From a bacterium (GTDB lineage: Bacteria; Electryoneota; Electryoneia; Electryoneales; Electryoneaceae), in assembly GCA_020444265.1 (NCBI GenBank), contig JAHLLH010000003.1:310001-374000 (forward strand): DNA of 64,000 nucleotides, given 5' to 3'. How positions within the stretch are numbered: the first letter of the stretch is position 1; each line of letters starts with the position of its first letter. Made by a program: the position numbers and the translations under genes. This document shows, piece by piece, positions 43,352-51,480 of this stretch. Under the pieces are notes generated by a model. The model saw only the letters and a list, made by a program, of their open reading frames with translations, did no database searches and was not told where the DNA came from.

Positions 43352-44002
43352 TCACCGGAGGTCGAAAACTTTGACACCTTCCGGCACGTCGAAGACGAAA
43401 CGTTCGTCAGGAATTACCGGGTTGAGCTGGATGTCGTGCAAGCTGTACAGGGTCTGATTACCGGAATCATCGAGGTACTGCATTTTCCTCGTGATATAGT
43501 CCGTGGCATCGACCCACACCTTGACCTCGGCGACCCCCAGGCCGCCCTCCTTCGGTTGAAGCGGAAAACGATAGGTCAGGCGACCGTCCAGGTTGACCTC
43601 GGTAACCTCTCCAGCATCGAATTTTTTGGGGTAGTCGAAGAGCAATTCGCGTGGGAGCGCAGCATCCTCAACCTCTTTCAGGTTCTCGACGATACACTGC
43701 TGGTTGGCCGGGCTGTACCGCCAGAGGGTTGTCCCATCGGTCACCATCACCTGGTTAGGGCTCTCGTAACGGAACTTGTCCCCCTTGGCCATCAGGATGG
43801 TGCCTACCTGCTTGTCGGTCTCCTCGACCACCGCCCAGGTAAAGGCGAGCTGGAAACGGCAGGAGAAGCTATCCATATCCTTGTAGGCACCCTGTACATC
43901 TTTAATCAGGGCTTTACCCGAAGGGGTTTTCGCGAATGCGGCGCTGCTCCCGACCGTTGTCACCATCAGTGCCACGGCCATCAGGAGTGAAAATCGTTTC
44001 AC
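43352..44002 (-). CDS. lolA: Outer-membrane lipoprotein carrier protein LolA
   Basis: 216 residues from a GTG at 44002 preceded by AAGGATGGACTT, giving a compact signal peptide (V-K-R-F-S-L-L-M-A-V-A-L-M-V-T-T-V-G-S-S-A-A-F-A); an upstream in-frame start at 44032 is possible. The LolA fold is indicated by F-S-C-R-F-Q-L-A-F-T-W, G-T-I-L-M-A-K-G-D-K-F-R-Y-E-S-P, V-M-V-T-D-G-T-T-L-W-R-Y-S-P and V-W-V-D-A-T-D-Y-I-T-R-K-M. It carries lipoproteins across the periplasm to the outer membrane. It lies downstream of ftsK; I recall this order from other FCB genomes. Confidence 0.9.
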   Translation of the reverse strand: MKRFSLLMAVALMVTTVGSSAAFAKTPSGKALIKDVQGAYKDMDSFSCRFQLAFTWAVVEETDKQVGTILMAKGDKFRYESPNQVMVTDGTTLWRYSPANQQCIVENLKEVEDAALPRELLFDYPKKFDAGEVTEVNLDGRLTYRFPLQPKEGGLGVAEVKVWVDATDYITRKMQYLDDSGNQTLYSLHDIQLNPVIPDERFVFDVPEGVKVFDLR

Positions 44003-44106
44003 AAGTCCATCCTTGTTCGATACCCGCGTCAATTATGGGGAAGATAGATGAGCGCGGTGTTATGATCCAACACGCTGGGGGGATGAAAGAGGTTCCACAG
44101 GATACT

Positions 44107-44138
44107 GGCCCGACACTTCAGTGTCGGGTTTCATCGGA
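44107..44138 (-). repeat. Interspersed palindrome family B, copy 2
   Basis: Inverse orientation of the 31224-31255 copy, with core CCCGACACT/AGTGTCGGG and flank TCCGATGAAA. It pairs head-to-head with copy 3, 26 bases away, in the ftsK-lolA spacer. Confidence 0.75.
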
Positions 44139-44164
44139 GGTTTTGCACCTGGAAAGTACCCCAT

Positions 44165-44196
44165 TCCGAAGAGACCCGACACGAAAGTGCCGGGCC
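44165..44196 (+). repeat. Interspersed palindrome family B, copy 3
   Basis: TCCGAAGAGA flank, then CCCGACAC-GAAA-GTGCCGGG. It differs from copy 1 at a few positions. The inverted arrangement with copy 2 resembles a BIME of enterobacterial REP elements. Confidence 0.75.
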
Positions 44197-44231
44197 TGTA
44201 GTCGGGTCGAGATAGCTGGACTTGACTGGCG

Positions 44232-46631
44232 TCACTCTTCGTCTGTGTCCCCAGCGAGGAAGGTATCCACCTGGTCCTGTTCGATCATCACTTCGCGCGC
44301 CTTTGAACCTTCGAACGGTCCGACAACTCCGGCCTGCTCGAGCTGATCGAGGAGACGACCCGCCCGGCTGTAGCCGATCTTGAGACGCCTTTGCAGGAGC
44401 GAAACAGATCCCTGCTGGTGACGCGCAACAATCCTTACTGCTTCAGCGAAGAGCTGGTCACGGTCCTCTTCGATATCACCGCCGCCGCCATTGCCGCCAC
44501 CGGGAGTGTCGGGCAGGGTAAGAGTGGTAGGTTTGACATACATCGGTTGATTGTGGACATGAGCGATCAACTCATGGACCTCATCCGTAGAGATGAACGC
44601 TCCGTGGAAACGGATTGCCTGGGGTGAGGTACCGGCGAGGAAGAGGCCATCACCGCGTCCCAGCAGCGCCTCTGCACCCGGGCGATCCAGGATGGTCCGG
44701 CTGTCGATCTTACTGGCGACCATGAAGGCGATTCGTGCGGGGAAATTGGCCTTGATGACACCGGTGATGACATCAACCGAAGGACGCTGTGTGGCGACCA
44801 CCAAGTGGATGCCAACCGCACGTGCCATCTGGGCCAAACGTGCGATCGGTTCTTCCACATCACGGGCCGCAGTAAGCATCAAGTCGGCGAGCTCATCGAC
44901 AATCATCACAATGTAAGGAAGCGGTTTCGGTTCGTTGCCATCCTCGTCCGGCTGAACCTTGCCCTTCTTCACATACTGGTTGTACTCGACAAGATTACGT
45001 GCGCCGGTTTCAGCGAGACGGTCATATCGTTTCTCCATCTCATGGACCACACTCTGCAACAGCGCTACGGCATTTTTGGGTTCGGTGGCGATTACTTCAT
45101 CCGTATCCTCGAGGAAGAGGAGGTGGTGTCTGCGCAGTTCAGCGTAGGCAGAAAGCTCGATCTTTTTCGGGTCAACCATCGCGATTAGCACATCCTGAGG
45201 ATGGTTACGCATCAGGATACTGGCGATGATCGTGTTAATGCAGACCGACTTGCCTGAACCAGTTGTCCCTGCGATCAGCACATGAGGCATCTTGGCGAGG
45301 TCGACAACAAAGTCATCACCCTGCGCAGTTTTACCCAGGGCAATCGCGAGCGGGCTGGATGCTTTGGTGAACTCGGGCGACTCGACAATTTCACGCAAAC
45401 GGACCATGCCCTGGTCAGGGTTCGGCACCTCAACACCCACCGCCCCCGCACCTGGGATCGGTGCAATGATACGGACCGCTGTGGAGGAGAGGGACAACGC
45501 AAGATCGTCACCCAGCGATGTAATCTTGCTGACCTTGACCCCCGGCGCTGGTTTCAAATCATAGCGTGTAATGACGGGGCCGGGATGAATGGCCACGACG
45601 CTCGCTTTCACTCCGAATTCCGCGAGACGCTCTTCGAGCGACTGTGCCACATTCCGCAGCACCGATTCTTCCACCTCAACCGTCTCTTCCGGGCTGGTGG
45701 CCTGCAAGAGGTCGGATTCCGGGCAGACGTAGACGGATGGGTCAGGCTCTTCCTCTGGTTTACCACTCTTCTTGGGCTTTTCGGCAGGTTTGGCCTTTAT
45801 TGCCGCTGTATTGACGATGGTAGGTGCCGTTTTTTCGTGCACGACGGGATCGTCATCCAACTCTTCAACAGCAGGTTCCGGTTCGGGTTCAGGCTCTTTT
45901 TGCTTCTTCGGCTTCTTTTTGTCACGGATGAGAGGAGGCTTGGCGGCTCGAACTGGTTTCGAAGGAAGTTTCGGCAACCGTATTCGAGCCAGCAGAGCTC
46001 CAAGCGCGATAAACCCCTGCTTGATCCAGACACCGACCTCAGCCCACTTGATTCGGAAGAGAATGGTAACAAATATGAGGATGAGCCCGGCAAGTAAAAT
46101 GCCGGTTCCCAGGGTCCCCAAATAGGTCTGTAATCCGTTATTCAGCTCATAGCCAACCATTCCATTGATGTGGTACGACAGGCTCCCTTGTCCATCGGAT
46201 GGGTTTTCAATTTTGAGCAAGGTGCGCATATAGCCGATGGAGATCGCACCAATTACTCCAGTGACAAGGAGGGGAAGAATGGTACGTTTCAGTAGTCCCA
46301 TACCCTGCCCACGCAACAGGTCAAACCCTGCAAAGCCTACCAGCAGAGGGATAATCAAGGCCAACCACCGCCCGAATGTGAAATTGACCAGGGCGAAGGC
46401 GACCAGAGCTCCGCTTTTGCCGAGGCTGTTGGCTGGAGTATCCCCACCAGGTGCTGAGGTGACGCTGTTCGGGAAATCATCCACATGGAAGGAGAAAACC
46501 GCTGCTGCGCTCAAGAGCGCAAGTATCAGCAGGATCATCCCCATGATGTCACGACCAATTGGAGTGGTGGGTCGAGGCGACTTTCGCGCCTGCGGAGGTT
46601 TTTTTCGAGTCTTTCGTTTCCGGTTCGCCAT
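44232..46631 (-). CDS. ftsK: DNA translocase FtsK/SpoIIIE
   Basis: 799 residues. An N-terminal Arg/Lys-rich stretch, four transmembrane segments (about residues 30-190), a linker rich in Lys, Pro and Glu (K-K-P-K-K-Q-K-E-P-E-P-E-P-E), the alpha and beta motor domains with Walker A G-T-T-G-S-G-K-S-V and Walker B Y-I-V-M-I-V-D-E-L-A-D, and the DNA-orienting gamma winged helix (S-V-S-L-L-Q-R-R-L-K-I-G-Y-S-R-A-G-R). It anchors at the septum and pumps chromosomal DNA towards dif. The short linker puts it nearer to SpoIIIE in size than E. coli FtsK. Confidence 0.97.
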   Translation of the reverse strand: MANRKRKTRKKPPQARKSPRPTTPIGRDIMGMILLILALLSAAAVFSFHVDDFPNSVTSAPGGDTPANSLGKSGALVAFALVNFTFGRWLALIIPLLVGFAGFDLLRGQGMGLLKRTILPLLVTGVIGAISIGYMRTLLKIENPSDGQGSLSYHINGMVGYELNNGLQTYLGTLGTGILLAGLILIFVTILFRIKWAEVGVWIKQGFIALGALLARIRLPKLPSKPVRAAKPPLIRDKKKPKKQKEPEPEPEPAVEELDDDPVVHEKTAPTIVNTAAIKAKPAEKPKKSGKPEEEPDPSVYVCPESDLLQATSPEETVEVEESVLRNVAQSLEERLAEFGVKASVVAIHPGPVITRYDLKPAPGVKVSKITSLGDDLALSLSSTAVRIIAPIPGAGAVGVEVPNPDQGMVRLREIVESPEFTKASSPLAIALGKTAQGDDFVVDLAKMPHVLIAGTTGSGKSVCINTIIASILMRNHPQDVLIAMVDPKKIELSAYAELRRHHLLFLEDTDEVIATEPKNAVALLQSVVHEMEKRYDRLAETGARNLVEYNQYVKKGKVQPDEDGNEPKPLPYIVMIVDELADLMLTAARDVEEPIARLAQMARAVGIHLVVATQRPSVDVITGVIKANFPARIAFMVASKIDSRTILDRPGAEALLGRGDGLFLAGTSPQAIRFHGAFISTDEVHELIAHVHNQPMYVKPTTLTLPDTPGGGNGGGGDIEEDRDQLFAEAVRIVARHQQGSVSLLQRRLKIGYSRAGRLLDQLEQAGVVGPFEGSKAREVMIEQDQVDTFLAGDTDEE

Positions 46632-46808
46632 GGGTCCCTGTTTGAAGACTATTTACCTGGCACGGCAGGTGCGTTCTATTCCAGCTGTCAAAAGAATCGA
46701 CCCACTATAGTAGGCATGCCTCACTCCTTGCGCAAGAGTGGAACGGCAGTACACACCCTTGGAACATATGCTGTATATTCGTGTGGATTTGGTGAATGGA
46801 GAGGCTGG
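46632..46808. promoter_or_regulatory. Divergent promoter region between ftsK and pgsA-like gene
   Basis: 177 bases. TGGCACG-GCAG-GTGCG at about 46656 on the plus strand recalls a sigma-54 -24/-12 element but lacks the TTGC box, so I do not call it. AGAGG upstream of ATG 46809 is the ribosome-binding site of the next gene. Confidence 0.3.
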
Positions 46809-47405
46809 ATGCACGCGATACAGCGACATCTTCCCAATGCGTTGACTCTGTTGCGGTTCCCTCTGACGGCATTATTCCTCTACGGATCCTTCCATGAGGA
46901 ACTGGCCTGGCGACTTGCTGCAACCCTCTTTTTCCTGCTCAGCATGCTGACCGACCTGCTGGACGGCCATGTTGCGCGAAAAATGGGGACGGTCAGCCCA
47001 CTGGGGAGTTTTCTCGATCCTCTGGCGGACAAGGTGCTGGTACTGTCGGGTTTCTTCGTTCTCTGGATGCGTCCCGGACTTGAGTGGGGTGCCTGGGCCC
47101 CGTATGTCATTGGATCGGTTGTGGTCATTGCCCTGCGTGAAATCGCGGTCACAGTCCTTCGTTCCTGGCGGGTCAAGCAGGATCGTCCCTTGGTGACATC
47201 TATCTGGGGGAAGGCAAAGACCACGACACAGATGGTCGCATTGGTTGTCGCCCTGCTCTTGCTGAACATTCGTGAATCGCTGCGAGTTGATCTACCACAA
47301 GTAATGCATATCATTGCCCTGGGGATCATCTTGAGTGCAATTCTGGCAGCGATTAGTGCAACCGATTATTTCCGCGGCCCGTCCAGCGTTCGCACGGACA
47401 ACTGA
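46809..47405 (+). CDS. pgsA: CDP-alcohol phosphatidyltransferase (PgsA-like)
   Basis: 198 residues from ATG 46809, preceded by GGAGAGGCTGG. Six hydrophobic segments. The CDP-alcohol signature D-x2-D-G-x2-A-R-x8-G-x3-D-x3-D is complete as L-L-D-G-H-V-A-R ... G-S-F-L-D-P-L-A-D-K. N-terminal L-P-N-A-L-T-L-L-R-F-P-L-T and length fit CDP-diacylglycerol-glycerol-3-phosphate phosphatidyltransferase, the committed step to phosphatidylglycerol. Other CDP-alcohol enzymes share the motif, so PgsA is the best rather than the only reading. Confidence 0.88.
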   Translation: MHAIQRHLPNALTLLRFPLTALFLYGSFHEELAWRLAATLFFLLSMLTDLLDGHVARKMGTVSPLGSFLDPLADKVLVLSGFFVLWMRPGLEWGAWAPYVIGSVVVIALREIAVTVLRSWRVKQDRPLVTSIWGKAKTTTQMVALVVALLLLNIRESLRVDLPQVMHIIALGIILSAILAAISATDYFRGPSSVRTDN

Positions 47406-47463
47406 TTCACACCAGTCATGTTGTTCCTGAGATAAAACCTGACCAGACACTGAAGCCCATTCC

Positions 47464-50400
47464 ATGAAACGAACCCTGTCCTGCCTGCCTGTTCTCCTGC
47501 TCACAGTGGGTGCTCTCGCTCTGCTCAATCTTCCATCGTCGGCCCATGCCGCACGTTACCCGCTTGGGTACGACTGGAAAGAATGGGAGATGGGAGATGT
47601 ATCGGTTTACTACCCGGACGGTTACCGTGACTACGCTCAGTATGTTGCGGAACGTGCCCTCGTGCACTTGGACAGTCTTAATGGCTGGTATGGGATCCGC
47701 CCGAAACAATCCAGAATCGTGCTGAATCCAGCGCATGATCAGGGAATGGCATTCGCGACCGTGATGCCGAAAAGGATGGAAATCAGCCTGACACCGGTGC
47801 TTGACAAGGGACTGCGACCCCAGGCAGGCTTCTACCTTGATCGGGTCACCGGGCATGAACTGACCCATGTTGTCCAATTCACCACACAAGCTGGGATCAC
47901 CAAGCCGGCTCGCTTCCTCTTCGGTGATGCGGTAGCACCACTGGGGATCGCCCCCGATTGGATTGTCGAGGGACAGGCGATCTGGACCGAGAGCCGTCAG
48001 GGTGGGGGACGTCTCAACTCGCCTTACCACCGCATGCTCTTCCGCGCCCCGCAGCTCGAAGGTAAACTCTGGACCCTCGACCAGATCTCCCAACCGGGTA
48101 CCGTGGCACCGATTGCCAATCGAGCCTATGTGAGCGGAGCATTCCTCGTTGGCAACATGATCGAAGAGTTCAAGGGTCTTGAACGGACCTCACGCTGGAT
48201 GCGAAACCAGGCGAAGTATGTAGGATTCCAGGGTTTTGCCTTTAAAAAAACATTTTCACGGACAGCCGAATCCGAGTATACCGATTTACGCTACACGTGG
48301 CGCGATAACAACCGCACCATGTTGTCAGAGCGCAGCAGGGCGGGGTATGCAGTCGGGGAGCGAATCCTTGCTGAAAAACGAACCAGCTACCGCCATCCAG
48401 CCTGGATCAACGATCACTCCTTGGTTGTCGTCGACCGCTCCTATGACCACTCGCCTCGTCTCACAATTGTTGAAGCAGCTGGCAGCAAGATGGTAACCCA
48501 CTCACTCAAGGTGGGGTATTCGGCGGATAATGTGGTTGTCCCGGTCGGTGATGGATTCGTCTATGGTAGAATGAGACGTGGGGTCTGGGGACCTGAAGAA
48601 ACACGAGCCGTACTGGTCTATGTCGATGAGAAGGGCCGCGAGAGTGATCTGGTGAATGGTGGCTTCGAAGGATGGTCCCCCGCCTGGAATGTCGCGTCCA
48701 GCCAACTTGCCTATATCTGTCGTACCGATCAGGGTGGGCTGGCATTGCGTACGATCAAACTCAAAGAGGGCCGAGTTCTAGGCTCCCCGACCACCCTTTT
48801 TGAAACCCGACTTGGTGTGGTTGCCGACCCGGCCTGGAATGCCGATGGCAGCAAGATTGCCTTTACCGTGGACATGGGTGAGCGTGAGGAAGTGGTCGTG
48901 CTCACACCTGGAGCTTCGACCCTATCACGTCTGCGACTGGACGACGAACTGGCTGCCTGGGACCCCACCTTTTCTTCAAAGGGGACCCTTTGGATATCGT
49001 CTGCTGTGGACACGGTCTATGACTTATTCGAGCTGGACTTGGAGGAAGGAACGGCGTTACGACGGACTCGTTGCCTGACAGGCGCGATGGAACCCGCCGT
49101 CTCACCCAACGGGGCTTTTGTTGCCTACTCCCATTACACGTCAGATGGATTCAGCCTCGCATTGCTCGACAGTAGCCGTTGGACGTTCGAACCACATCCC
49201 TTGACCATCGATACTGTGTCCGTGGACAGTTTGCTCGCATCTGAGAAGGGATTTGGTGAGCAGCCGGTTTTTGGAGTTGAGAGGGACTACCACGCCTGGC
49301 AGCACGCGCAACCCATCTTCTGGATGCCACAGTACCGTCAGACGGATGAGGATGCTTTTGGTGCGGCTGTGCTGGGACGTGACCCGCTCGGTCTGCTGAC
49401 CTGGCGTCTCGCGGCGTTCCAGGGGAGTCAATCCGGCCTGCCTTTGATTGATGGGACGGTGACCTGGCGTGGCCTGCCGGTCGATGTGTCTGGCCGGCTG
49501 GCACGGACGCCAGAGCAGTATCGCTGGCTGGAACGAGACCCAGCCAGCCCGGGCGATGCACCTACCTTCCGATCTCGAGAAGAGTGGCAGCCGCTCCATG
49601 ATTTCAGCCTGCTCGCCCACCAGAGTTTCCGTCATGACCGTGGACCATGGTCCGCAACCTTGACCCCATTCGCAGGGTGGACGGGAAGCGAACATGCCAG
49701 GTTCGTACGCCGTACGAACCAATTTGACATAGAGCCGACATGGTTTCAGGGTGCACGGGGAGGAGTGGACTGGTACGCAGTTAACAGCGCCTCACGAGAC
49801 CCGATTCCGAGCCGATTCATTCGTGTCACTCTCTCCGGCCAGAAGGATGTTCCGGGCGCAGGGGATCTGGAGGGAAAGCTGTTCGAAACGAGCGTACGCT
49901 GGCATCACCCGCTTTTCATGAAGAATACCGTTCTACAGCTTGGCGCGGACACTCAGACCCAGGATGGCGACGTATCCTTTTCTCGGTCTCGGATCTTGCC
50001 GCGGGGCATGATCGAAGATTCCCTGTCAACGGTTGTGAAGGTTGATGGCCACATGGCAAAACTAACGGCATCGGTACATGCTCCCCTTTGGTTCCTCGAT
50101 CGTGGTCTCGGTATGGGGTGGGCCTTCCTCAGTCGAATAGATGCCGCTCTGTTTGTGGATGCGACAACCGGTTGGGGTCACAGTTTGCCCATCGGCGATG
50201 CCATTGATCAGCACCTTTACACTTCCTACGGTGCGGAACTGAGCTTCGGAGGCTGGCTCTTTTATGAGGCCGGGATGCAACTGCGTGTCGGCTATGCGAT
50301 GCTCAATCACGAGGGGAGCTCAAAGCAGGGTGTGGTCTATCTTGGCACATCTCTACCCCTGCTGCCTGGGATTCAGGTCGAGGCCCCACGCAGGTATTAA
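47464..50400 (+). CDS. Secreted metallopeptidase-propeller-beta-barrel protein (first copy)
   Basis: 978 residues. The signal peptide ends near S-S-A-H-A-A (residue 30). A gluzincin-type peptidase domain follows, with T-G-H-E-L-T-H-V-V-Q (His131, Glu132, His135) and W-I-V-E-G-Q-A-I-W-T-E (Glu169, candidate third ligand), as in peptidase MA-like proteins. Residues about 290-600 carry PD40/TolB-like blades (A-D-P-A-W-N-A-D-G-S-K-I-A-F-T, M-E-P-A-V-S-P-N-G-A-F-V-A-Y-S). The last 300 or so are alternating strands ending in an outer-membrane-like barrel (F-E-T-S-V-R-W-H-H-P-L-F). The layout repeats in the gene at 59600, with only patchy sequence identity. A surface or periplasmic protease anchored by its own barrel is inferred; the substrate is unknown. 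Confidence 0.8.
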   Translation: MKRTLSCLPVLLLTVGALALLNLPSSAHAARYPLGYDWKEWEMGDVSVYYPDGYRDYAQYVAERALVHLDSLNGWYGIRPKQSRIVLNPAHDQGMAFATVMPKRMEISLTPVLDKGLRPQAGFYLDRVTGHELTHVVQFTTQAGITKPARFLFGDAVAPLGIAPDWIVEGQAIWTESRQGGGRLNSPYHRMLFRAPQLEGKLWTLDQISQPGTVAPIANRAYVSGAFLVGNMIEEFKGLERTSRWMRNQAKYVGFQGFAFKKTFSRTAESEYTDLRYTWRDNNRTMLSERSRAGYAVGERILAEKRTSYRHPAWINDHSLVVVDRSYDHSPRLTIVEAAGSKMVTHSLKVGYSADNVVVPVGDGFVYGRMRRGVWGPEETRAVLVYVDEKGRESDLVNGGFEGWSPAWNVASSQLAYICRTDQGGLALRTIKLKEGRVLGSPTTLFETRLGVVADPAWNADGSKIAFTVDMGEREEVVVLTPGASTLSRLRLDDELAAWDPTFSSKGTLWISSAVDTVYDLFELDLEEGTALRRTRCLTGAMEPAVSPNGAFVAYSHYTSDGFSLALLDSSRWTFEPHPLTIDTVSVDSLLASEKGFGEQPVFGVERDYHAWQHAQPIFWMPQYRQTDEDAFGAAVLGRDPLGLLTWRLAAFQGSQSGLPLIDGTVTWRGLPVDVSGRLARTPEQYRWLERDPASPGDAPTFRSREEWQPLHDFSLLAHQSFRHDRGPWSATLTPFAGWTGSEHARFVRRTNQFDIEPTWFQGARGGVDWYAVNSASRDPIPSRFIRVTLSGQKDVPGAGDLEGKLFETSVRWHHPLFMKNTVLQLGADTQTQDGDVSFSRSRILPRGMIEDSLSTVVKVDGHMAKLTASVHAPLWFLDRGLGMGWAFLSRIDAALFVDATTGWGHSLPIGDAIDQHLYTSYGAELSFGGWLFYEAGMQLRVGYAMLNHEGSSKQGVVYLGTSLPLLPGIQVEAPRRY

Positions 50401-50432
50401 GGAAGTGGGTCGAGCGGAATTTGGAGGGACGA

Positions 50433-50612
50433 ATGAAGTGGAGCGACGCATATCGTGCCGGGTACCATGCAGCGAAACGTGCAAGGATCGCCATCTGGCG
50501 TCGCCCCCTTTTCGCCTGGCAGGTGGCTATGTTCTGGAAACGACACCATTCGATCGAGGACGCGATTAACAACCAGCTAAGTCGTGCGCTGTGGAAAAAG
50601 ATTGTTAACTGA
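50433..50612 (+). CDS. Small basic aromatic protein of 59 residues, unknown function
   Basis: ATG 50433 has GGAGGGACGA immediately upstream, an excellent ribosome-binding site. The product M-K-W-S-D-A-Y-R-A-G-Y-H-A-A-K-R then W-R-R-P-L-F-A-W-Q-V-A-M-F-W-K-R-H-H is basic and rich in Trp, Arg and His, with no signal peptide and no Cys. Helical amphipathic character is likely. It begins 32 bases after the large metallopeptidase stop and is followed by a strong terminator, so the two share a transcript. I recognise no family; a membrane-surface or nucleic-acid-binding role are both conceivable. Confidence 0.6.
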   Translation: MKWSDAYRAGYHAAKRARIAIWRRPLFAWQVAMFWKRHHSIEDAINNQLSRALWKKIVN

Positions 50613-50631
50613 TCCATTTTGGTCAGAAATT

Positions 50632-50663
50632 GTAAAGGCCGTCCTGAATGGGACGGCCTTTAC
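50632..50663. terminator. Bidirectional terminator between the small protein and the Mla-type operon
   Basis: GTAAAGGCCGTCC (50632-50644) pairs exactly with GGACGGCCTTTAC (50651-50663) around six bases. It lies between convergent stops (50612 plus, 50685 minus). Confidence 0.85.
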
Positions 50664-50684
50664 CTCTTATATCAACTTCTGGTC

Positions 50685-51473
50685 TTACTGGTGTGCCTGT
50701 CGCTTTTCGTAGTGGTCGGTGTAGATCGGTTTAATCGGACCGTCCGGATCACCGTGGATGAACTGGTGCACGACAGGATCGTCACTGTTCTTCACCTCGT
50801 CCACGCTGCCGGAAAAGATGATCTCCCCGCGATGAAGCATGACAATACGGTCCGCGATGGTGAAGGCGCTGTTCATATCATGCGTAATGGTCAGGCTGGT
50901 TACCTTCAAGGACGTATTCAGTTCACGGATCAGTTTGTCGATGATGGAGGCCATGATCGGGTCGAGGCCGGTTGTCGGCTCGTCATAGAGCATGTACTTC
51001 GGGAAAACCGCAATCGCACGCGCCAGCCCGACACGTTTCTTCATCCCGCCGGACAGTTCCGAAGGCATCCGTTTCGCGATGGAATCTTCCCCAAGCCCGA
51101 CAAGTGTCAGGCATTCCTTGACACGGGCCGGAATCTCACGTCTTGGTACAACGGCATGGTGTTGGAGGGCGAGCGCAACGTTTTCGTACACATTCATGCT
51201 GTCCCACAGAGCGGCATTCTGGAAGAGCATGCCGATTTTACGGCGCAGGGGATAGAGCTCGTCCAGGTCCAGCTCGCTGACATTTTGATTGTCGACGATC
51301 ACCTTGCCCTGGTCCGGTTTAATGATGCCAAGAATGTTGCGGAGGGTGACCGATTTGCCGCTGCCGGAACGACCGAGCAGCACCACCGATTCGCCCTCGT
51401 TGACATCAAAGGTGACATTCCGGAGAACCGGCATGCCACGGAAACTCTTGGCTACTCCACGCATCGAAATCAT
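50685..51473 (-). CDS. MlaF-like ABC transporter ATP-binding protein
   Basis: 262 residues. Walker A G-R-S-G-S-G-K-S-V (about residues 35-43), signature L-S-G-G-M-K-K-R-V-G-L-A-R-A-I, Walker B Y-M-L-Y-D-E-P-T-T-G-L-D-P and switch T-H-D-M. The S-G-G-M-K-K-R and D-P-I-M-A-S-I-I-D variants are typical of MlaF/Ttg2A rather than of drug exporters. It begins 7 bases after the MlaE-like stop. With that permease it should drive phospholipid movement between inner and outer membranes. No MCE-domain (MlaD) gene is adjacent in the window. Confidence 0.92.
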   Translation of the reverse strand: MISMRGVAKSFRGMPVLRNVTFDVNEGESVVLLGRSGSGKSVTLRNILGIIKPDQGKVIVDNQNVSELDLDELYPLRRKIGMLFQNAALWDSMNVYENVALALQHHAVVPRREIPARVKECLTLVGLGEDSIAKRMPSELSGGMKKRVGLARAIAVFPKYMLYDEPTTGLDPIMASIIDKLIRELNTSLKVTSLTITHDMNSAFTIADRIVMLHRGEIIFSGSVDEVKNSDDPVVHQFIHGDPDGPIKPIYTDHYEKRQAHQ

Positions 51474-51480
51474 CTATGCC

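Noticed and set aside
46656-46672. Second sigma-54 promoter (TGGCACG-GCAG-GTGCG) before the pgsA-like gene
   Set aside because: The -12 box reads GTGCG and not TTGC, and no activator or palindrome is nearby.
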